From NCBI GenBank assembly GCA_046724395.1, contig JBKOWM010000082.1, positions 1-10,683 of the forward strand: 10,683 nt of DNA, in the 5' to 3' direction. The DNA comes from DATAEU01 sp046724395 (GTDB taxonomy: Bacteria; Actinomycetota; UBA4738; HRBIN12). Below the pieces are notes generated by a model. It saw only the letters and a program-made list of their open reading frames with translations. It was not told the origin of the DNA and made no database searches. Positions 7,064 to 10,683 of the stretch are shown here, piece by piece. How positions within the stretch are numbered: position 1 is the first letter of the stretch; the number at the start of each line of letters is the position of its first letter. The position numbers and the translations under genes were made by a program.

Positions 7064-7397
7064 GTGCCAGCATGGACGCGTGGGTGTTTCCGGCCCGTGC
7101 GTCTGGAGGGAGGGTCCGGGCCGACGGCGGCCTTTCGCTGTCGTTTCCAGCAGCCTGGTACGGAGCGTGGGAATGGACACCGTGATCGTGGTTCGACCTC
7201 GATTGGGAAGGGCCGCTGCCGATCCGTCGTCCAGCCGGAATCGGCGCACGGAAGATGGGGGAGGTGTCCCTCGCGCTGCTTCGACGGGACCTGGCGGCAG
7301 AGATGCGCGGTACGCGGACGTCGTCATTCGGCCGCGATTCGGACGCGAGGTCAAGTGGGACGGGTTCCCGGAGCCGTACGACCCGATAGCGGCGGGC
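7064..7397 (+). pseudogene. Patatin-like phospholipase C-terminal remnant
   Basis: One frame reads GGRVRADGGLSLSFP (about 7105-7150), resembling the patatin DGG motif, whose Asp is the catalytic partner. A TGA stop at 7183-7185 follows. The same frame then gives GPLPIRRPAGIGARKMGEVS and LALLRRDLAAEMR. After one missing base near 7309 it continues as YADVVIRPRFGREVKWDGFP and EPYDPIAAG (to 7397). The ending ADVVIRP...IAAG is typical of bacterial patatin-like (RssA-type) proteins. The N-terminal GXSXG part is not seen, so this is at most a decayed C-terminal half. A look-alike stretch, TVIVVRPRLGR, occurs at about 7176-7208 in the last frame. The assignment is motif-based and moderate to weak. 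Confidence 0.4.
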
Positions 7398-7509
7398 CTA
7401 CGCGATGGCCGCGCAGATGGCGAGGCTAGAGACGACCGTCGCTAGTGCGAGAAGTCGGATTGGGTGACCGGCAGCTGCGGCCGGACGGATCCGGGAGGAC
7501 CTGAGGCCA

Positions 7510-8202
7510 ATGGTCCGCGCGGTCGTCTTCGCCTCCGTGAACGCGGGGTCGCTCCTGATCGGCGCCGCGCTGGGCTCATTCAGGCAGCCGCGCCGTGCGC
7601 TGATCGCTTCGATGCTCGCATTCGGAGCCGGTGCGCTCATCGTCGCGGTGGCCTTCGAGCTGTTCGTCCCCGCCCACCACGATGTGGGCCTCGCGAAGGC
7701 ATCGGTCGGGCTCATCGTCGGGTCGGCGGGTTTTGTCGCCGTCGACCTCCTGCTGCAGCGCTACACGGGCGGTGAGGCGACCGGGCTCGCTCTGGTCGCG
7801 GCGGCGACACTCGACGGCATCCCGGAGAGCTTCGCGCTCGGCGTCGGGCTCGCCGAGGGGGGCTCCCTGGCGCTCCTCGCGGCGATCGTCGTTTCGAACG
7901 TTCCGGAGGCGTTCGGCGGCGCGGCGGAGATCCGCTCGGCCGGCGGGTCGGCGGCGCGCGCGTTCGGTGTGTGGGTCCTCACCGCCGCGATGGTGACAGT
8001 CGCGCTCCTGGCAGGGAGGCTCGCCGTGGACGTGGCGACCCCGACCCAGCTCGGCATGATGTCCGCGGTCGCCGGGGGGGCCGTGCTCGCCGCTCTGGCG
8101 GACTCGATGATGCCCGAGGCCTACGCGAAGGGCGGACCCCTGGTCGCCTTCGCGACCAGCGCGGGCTTCCTCACGGCCTACGCGTTGACGACCTTCGATT
8201 GA
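7510..8202 (+). CDS. ZIP-family metal transporter-like membrane protein
   Basis: A 230-residue membrane protein with about eight hydrophobic segments. ZIP-type helix signatures appear as LDGIPESFALGVGL (101-114) and SNVPEAFGGAAEI (129-141), and the C-terminal helix pair holds DSMMPEAY (198-205). ZIP proteins carry divalent cations such as zinc or iron into the cytoplasm. In classical members the fourth and fifth helices carry HNxPEG and HExPHE; here the histidines are replaced (DGIPES, SNVPEA) while the P-E pairs stay, so metal choice or function may differ. The frame is intact. The ATG at 7510 has GAGG only three bases upstream, and a GTG at 7537 is an alternative start. No partner gene is seen. 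Confidence 0.85.
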   Translation: MVRAVVFASVNAGSLLIGAALGSFRQPRRALIASMLAFGAGALIVAVAFELFVPAHHDVGLAKASVGLIVGSAGFVAVDLLLQRYTGGEATGLALVAAATLDGIPESFALGVGLAEGGSLALLAAIVVSNVPEAFGGAAEIRSAGGSAARAFGVWVLTAAMVTVALLAGRLAVDVATPTQLGMMSAVAGGAVLAALADSMMPEAYAKGGPLVAFATSAGFLTAYALTTFD

Positions 8203-8649
8203 CGCTCGATTCCACGGAACCGTGAGCTGGCCCGCCTCAGACCTGGGGTGATCGCCGAGCCGTGGGCCGACTCGTACGCGGACGTCGCCGCGCTGGTCGA
8301 AACCGAGCCGGCGAGCGCGTTGACGACGCCGAGGTCGCGCGAGTGGACCCCTCGTCAACAACCGCTGTGCCGTCCAGAAGGGGACAAGCTTCCTGGCATC
8401 CACCGCGAAACCGAGCCCGGAACCGTTCCCCGCGAAGCCGAGACTAGTAATCCCCACCACCATGCCAGCCTGATCGAACGCCGCTGAGTTCGCGCCGCTC
8501 GTCGCCAAGGTTCGGTACGCGAGTTAGCTGAGCTAGCGGCTCGTCAAACGCGCCTGAGTATCGCTAGGCCCTACACCGACATCGACATCGACAGCGACCG
8601 GCAACTCTCGCAGGCGACAAACGCGCGGACAACATCTGGGCTGTTCTGC
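8203..8649. other. Gap between ZIP and zinc-ribbon genes
   Basis: Apart from the protease scrap there is no convincing gene here. A plus-strand frame at 8248-8487 opposite the scrap has no family signature. At 8567-8653 a minus-strand GTG overlaps the zinc-ribbon stop as GTGA and would encode a 29-residue peptide ending RCRCRCRCRA; see the findings. Confidence 0.35.
8374..8508 (-). pseudogene. Trypsin/HtrA-like serine protease C-terminal scrap
   Basis: The minus-strand frame from 8508 reads GANSAAFDQAGMVVGITSLG, then FAGNGSGLGFAVDARKLVPF. This matches the end of the S1C/HtrA-type protease domain, where GNSGGPvF-x-GxVVGI...GLGFAV is conserved. The active-site signature is damaged: GNSGGP is reduced to ANSAA and about two residues are missing. 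Nothing recognisable as protease lies upstream, and no PDZ domain follows; the frame runs on only as antisense of the ZIP gene. It is best seen as a short leftover of a larger gene. Confidence 0.5.
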
Positions 8650-8865
8650 TCACGCATACCGTTCGCATTCCGAGCAGGCGTACCATCCCGCCCGATCCTG
8701 CAACGTGAAGGTCGTCCGAGCCCCACAGTGCGCGCAGGTGCGCGTTTGATACGCCGGTAGCTCGCCCACCTTACGCATGTAACGCTCGGCCGTGGCTAGG
8801 GTGGACCGTTCACTCTCAGACCGGATGAACGGTTCCGTCTCAGACACGAACTTTGTTCGTTGCAC
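8650..8865 (-). CDS. Small zinc-ribbon protein, unidentified
   Basis: A 71-residue protein. The N-terminal half is helical and charged (FIRSESERSTLATAERYMRK). The C-terminal half is a zinc ribbon, CAHCGARTTFTLQDRAGWYA then CSEC, with cysteines at residues 44, 47, 64 and 67 (CxxC, 16 residues, CxxC). Such knuckles usually bind one zinc and mediate nucleic-acid or protein contacts; the role here is unknown. The GTG at 8865 is selected because GAGAGGAGGG lies just upstream, one of the best ribosome-binding sites in the window. The leader carries an 11-bp hairpin immediately before that site. The gene stands alone between two decayed genes. Confidence 0.75.
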   Translation of the reverse strand: MQRTKFVSETEPFIRSESERSTLATAERYMRKVGELPAYQTRTCAHCGARTTFTLQDRAGWYACSECERYA

Positions 8866-8881
8866 GTTCCCTCCTCTCGTT

Positions 8882-8907
8882 GAACGCGGCGCTCACGCGC
8901 CGCGTTC
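8882..8907 (-). promoter_or_regulatory. Perfect 11-bp hairpin in the zinc-ribbon gene leader
   Basis: GAACGCGGCGC and GCGCCGCGTTC form a perfect 11-bp stem with a four-base loop. On the minus strand it lies about six bases upstream of the GAGGAGGG ribosome-binding site and ends 17 bases before the GTG. It may protect the 5' end of the mRNA, bind a regulator, or end transcription from upstream; there is no T-run after it on either strand. Confidence 0.6.
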
Positions 8908-8966
8908 GTCTTCCCAGGCCAGGCCAGAGGAAGGGTGGTCCTCGCTTCGCCAACCGGGTCCAGAGC

Positions 8967-9220
8967 TCAACCCATTACCCTCGTCCCGTGCCGCTGGTCC
9001 GTCTGTCGCGCGATCCGGGCCAGTCGGCCCCGCGATCTTCTGGACGACCGAGTACCGACATCCCTCGGTCACGAGCTGGTCGATCCGTCGTCGTCGAGGG
9101 CGATGGCGAAACGGGTCGAGTAGCCCCGAACGGCCTCGTACTCCGGCCGGGTGAGGCGGACTCGTTGCGGTCACGCGACCGCGCCTCGTTGCGAATCTCC
9201 TGATCTCGCCAGTCGTTCAC
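8967..9220 (-). pseudogene. Conserved actinobacterial hypothetical protein, frameshifted and internally deleted
   Basis: From a GTG at 9220 the frame reads VNDWRDQEIRNEARSRDRNE. A shift at about 9164 gives RVRLTRPEYEAVRGYSTRFA then IALDDDG. One missing base near 9084 gives IDQLVTEGCRYSVVQKIAGP. One extra base near 9018 gives GRIARQTDQRHGTRVMG and a stop at 8967. From memory, a common actinobacterial family has this order (RNEARFRDxNE, a short Cys cluster, LTxxEYEAVR, TRFAI, IDQ, ARxTDPR); its function is unknown to me. The Cys-containing middle is absent here. The start overlaps the STAS stop as GTGA, so the original gene was probably translationally coupled to it. Confidence 0.6.
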
Positions 9221-9540
9221 AGGCGCACCGGCTCGGCAAGCAGGTGCTCCGTTGCGGTGAGCTCGAAGATCCTTCGGATGTGTTCGGGTGCGTTCTCGAG
9301 CCGAATCTCTTTGTCCCAGTCGTGGACGCGGCGTTCGTAGGCCATCACTCCCAGCCACCCGGCGCTGTCCATGAACGTGATCCCCTCGAGGTCCATGGTG
9401 ACGTCACGGTGCTGGAGCACGCCGATAAGGGCATCGAGCGCCGCGACAGCGGCCTCGTCGAATCGACCCGTCAGACGGAGACGGGCCTTGCCGGTCGAAC
9501 GCTTGACGCGAACCGTGAAGAAGTCCGAGCGAACCCGCAT
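9217..9540 (-). CDS. STAS-domain protein (anti-sigma factor antagonist-like)
   Basis: A 107-residue single-domain protein of the SpoIIAA/STAS fold. The core strand-helix signature is VTMDLEGITFMDSAGWLGVM (47-66), with the DSAG serine at about residue 59, the position phosphorylated in SpoIIAA/RsbV by an anti-sigma kinase. The start of the domain, KARLRLTGRFDEAAVAALDA, and the end, RRIFELTATEHLL, also fit. Such proteins release a sigma factor by binding its anti-sigma factor; no kinase or sigma gene lies in the window, so the partner is unknown. The ATG at 9540 has GAAGGGG upstream. The stop overlaps the start of the next, broken gene by four bases. Confidence 0.93.
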   Translation of the reverse strand: MRVRSDFFTVRVKRSTGKARLRLTGRFDEAAVAALDALIGVLQHRDVTMDLEGITFMDSAGWLGVMAYERRVHDWDKEIRLENAPEHIRRIFELTATEHLLAEPVRL

Positions 9541-9568
9541 CGCGGCCCCTTCCAGGGAGGTCGTTCAC

Positions 9569-9718
9569 CTCCGACGGGGAGCGGGTCTCTGGGCTCCGGG
9601 AGTGCGCCTCGTAGACAGGCGTCGCGGGCCAGGGGACTCTGGGGTCCGCTCGGTCAAGATAGCCCTGGTCGTCCAGCCCGTCAATCAGCCGATCAAGTGT
9701 CTGGCTGCGCCGAGTCCC
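9569..9718 (-). pseudogene. Possible orphan coding remnant upstream of the STAS gene
   Basis: Between a TAG at 9721 and the STAS gene an open minus-strand frame reads RSQTLDRLIDGLDDQGYLDR, then ADPRVPWPATPVYEAHSRSP. The composition is balanced, with helix then Pro-rich turns, unlike the Arg-rich frames around it. It has no usual start codon, and I cannot name a family. It may be a leftover 3' part of a gene once lying ahead of the STAS gene. Confidence 0.28.
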
Positions 9719-9770
9719 CTACGCGAGGGTCCGCGTTGGAAAGCCCGCCAAGAACGCGGATGAGGGAAGC

Positions 9771-10175
9771 GTCGAGCGCCTTCGAATCCTCGTCGCCGAC
9801 GGGCGTAAAGAGGTCCTCGACGAGGTCGCTCGTACCGTGGCCGGCCTCGGTCACGAAGTGGTACGCGAGGCGAGCCTGGACGATGCCGCCGCCCTCACAG
9901 CCTCACTTCGCCCCGATGCCGCGATCGTAATCTTCGGCGAGAGCTCCGAGCGCGCGCTCACCCTCATCGGCCGGATCGCCACGGAGGCGTCGCCCCCGGT
10001 CATCGCGATCCTGGACGTCGAGGACGAGGCCTTCATCGCGAAGCCGCGAGGCGCGGGATCTCGCGTACATCACGATGGAACGTGAGGTGGCCGCCTTACA
10101 GAGCGGAGACGAAGTCGCGATCGGCGCTGTACGGTCGAAGTCCGGGAGCATCAGGACGACGTGGAGAAGTTCGGC
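9771..10175 (+). pseudogene. ANTAR-type response regulator, N-terminal receiver-like domain, frameshifted
   Basis: The frame from 9771 reads VERLRILVADGRKEVLDEVA, RTVAGLGHEVVREASLDDAA, RPDAAIVIFGESSERALTLI and ASPPVIAILDVEDEAFIA. Adding single bases near 10041, 10062 and 10122 restores EAARRGIS, AYITMEREVAALQ and RRCTVEVREHQDDVEKFG. This is the pseudo-receiver of actinobacterial ANTAR regulators, whose GxSSE stretch replaces the phospho-acceptor Asp region. The RNA-binding ANTAR domain is not recognisable downstream. No start codon is in frame: GAGGGAAGC is followed by GTC at 9771, where a GTG would be expected. An ATG at 9760 is in the wrong frame. Confidence 0.6.
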
Positions 10176-10373
10176 CCGAGCGGGGGCGGGAAGGCGTCGA
10201 GCCGCTCGCGGAGGAGTCGCTCGAGCTGACGCACCGTCGCACGGGACGGACGCTGCCCACCACGTCGATCTGGCGCACGACGCCCGGTTGTGCGCAGCTC
10301 CGGCGCGGCTGCGCGTAACGGATGGACCGGTGGCCCCCTTGACGCTCGTTCGCACTCATCCGAGGCTTCGGGT

Positions 10374-10457
10374 GGGCGGAGGGCTGCGGCCTCGACGCTC
10401 CCTTGGGAGGGCTCATGCACCCGACGTTGATGCGGCCTTCGGGCTAGCCCTCCGCCC
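10374..10457. repeat. Perfect 12-bp inverted repeat, 60 bases apart
   Basis: GGGCGGAGGGCT at 10374-10385 is the exact reverse complement of 10446-10457. The right arm overlaps the palindrome GGGCTAGCCC at 10441-10450. A further related G-rich stretch starts the 10492-10523 hairpin. The role is unknown; it could be a recombination site, a terminator cluster or a REP-like element. Confidence 0.5.
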
Positions 10458-10644
10458 ATTCTTTATAACGTTCGAGGGTTGCTTTCGTGCGGAGGGCGGG
10501 GCACCAGGCATCAACCCGCCCTCGCCTGCCGTAGATGTCGCTCAGCTGGAGGCAACTCCCCCGGCTGCGACTCGTCACGAGGGTTCCGTGACACGTCTCA
10601 CTGGGAGCACCGCCGGGCCGATCAGGCATCGGTGCATTACGCAA
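10444..10644 (-). CDS. Possible small ORF, unidentified
   Basis: A 66-residue frame from a TTG at 10644. Its C-terminal half, LSDIYGRRGRVDAWCPALRT then KATLERYKEWAEG, looks like genuine protein. The N-terminal half is Pro/Arg/Ser-rich and no clear Shine-Dalgarno precedes the TTG. It contains the 10492-10523 hairpin sequence. It may be the tail of a broken gene. Confidence 0.28.
   Translation of the reverse strand: MRNAPMPDRPGGAPSETCHGTLVTSRSRGSCLQLSDIYGRRGRVDAWCPALRTKATLERYKEWAEG
10492..10523. terminator. 9-bp GC hairpin near the right end
   Basis: GAGGGCGGG and CCCGCCCTC pair perfectly around a 14-base loop. There is no T-run beside it. It lies within the doubtful minus-strand ORF, so it may be an unrelated structure rather than a terminator. 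Confidence 0.3.
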
Positions 10645-10683
10645 CCGCCGGATGACGGCTATCGTCTCGGTACGGCTTCATCC

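Larger units (their letters stand above)
10176..10683. other. Right-end region without a confident gene
   Basis: An unbroken plus-strand frame runs from 10075 to the window edge, but its Arg/Ala/Pro-rich composition argues against a gene. The region is rich in inverted repeats: GGGCGGAGGGCT (10374-10385) with AGCCCTCCGCCC (10446-10457), the palindrome GGGCTAGCCC (10441-10450), and a 9-bp hairpin at 10492-10523. Confidence 0.4.

Noticed and set aside
7576..8373. Minus-strand continuation of the HtrA-like frame opposite the ZIP gene
   Set aside because: The translation is Arg/Gly/Glu-rich with no PDZ or other domain, while the plus strand encodes clear membrane helices and ZIP motifs.
8248..8487. 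Plus-strand 79-codon ORF
   Set aside because: It lies opposite the protease scrap, with no ribosome-binding site of note and no recognisable motif.
10311..10480. Integron attC-like structure suggested by the inverted repeats and AAC/GTT ends
   Set aside because: The conserved outer core sites (RYYYAAC and GTTRRRY) could not be paired at both ends, and no integrase or cassette array is present.
10075..10683. Plus-strand frame open to the window edge from an ATG at 10075
   Set aside because: Its first codons belong to the frameshifted ANTAR receiver. After about 10120 the composition is random-like and no family feature appears.

Overview
This is a high-GC actinobacterial window. The families present point to the Thermoleophilia (Solirubrobacterales/Gaiellales-like). 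They include a PucR-type regulator, a SARP-type DNA-binding fragment, an HdeD-family membrane protein, an AI-2E-family permease, a ZIP transporter, a STAS protein and a degraded ANTAR-type receiver. The taxonomic placement is inferred from family content and GC richness, not computed. No tRNA, rRNA, insertion sequence, integrase or CRISPR array was found.

Layout, left to right. Positions 1-886 hold no secure gene, only an edge-truncated minus-strand reading frame and weak scraps. A full-length PucR-family regulator (887-2269, minus) diverges from a small coiled-coil protein (2510-2941, plus), which is followed by a six-helix HdeD-family membrane protein (3117-3725, plus). Convergent to these is a SARP-like winged-helix reading frame cut short before its BTAD domain (3717-4115, minus). 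It diverges from a second small helical, acidic-tailed protein (4258-4641, plus). Then come an AI-2E-family permease (5091-6242) and a ZIP-family transporter with an unusual metal-site signature (7510-8202), both plus. On the minus strand are a small zinc-ribbon protein with a strong hairpin in its leader (8650-8865) and a STAS-domain protein (9217-9540).

The segment from 6.3 to 10.2 kb is notable for broken genes between the intact ones. These are a flippase-like (PF03706-type) membrane protein with a perfect 30-bp tandem duplication, a patatin-like C-terminal region, a trypsin/HtrA-like C-terminal scrap, a frameshifted conserved actinobacterial protein translationally coupled to the STAS gene, and an ANTAR-type receiver with three single-base losses. 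Most frames are restored by adding one base, so either recent gene decay or uncorrected indels in the assembly could be the cause.

Functionally, the intact genes are mostly envelope and stress-related membrane proteins plus regulators. Three small plus-strand genes share near-consensus AAGGAGG ribosome-binding sites, which suggests high expression. I see no clearly new multi-gene system. The most checkable unusual items are the remnant cluster, the 30-bp duplication, the leader hairpins and the palindrome at the pucR start.
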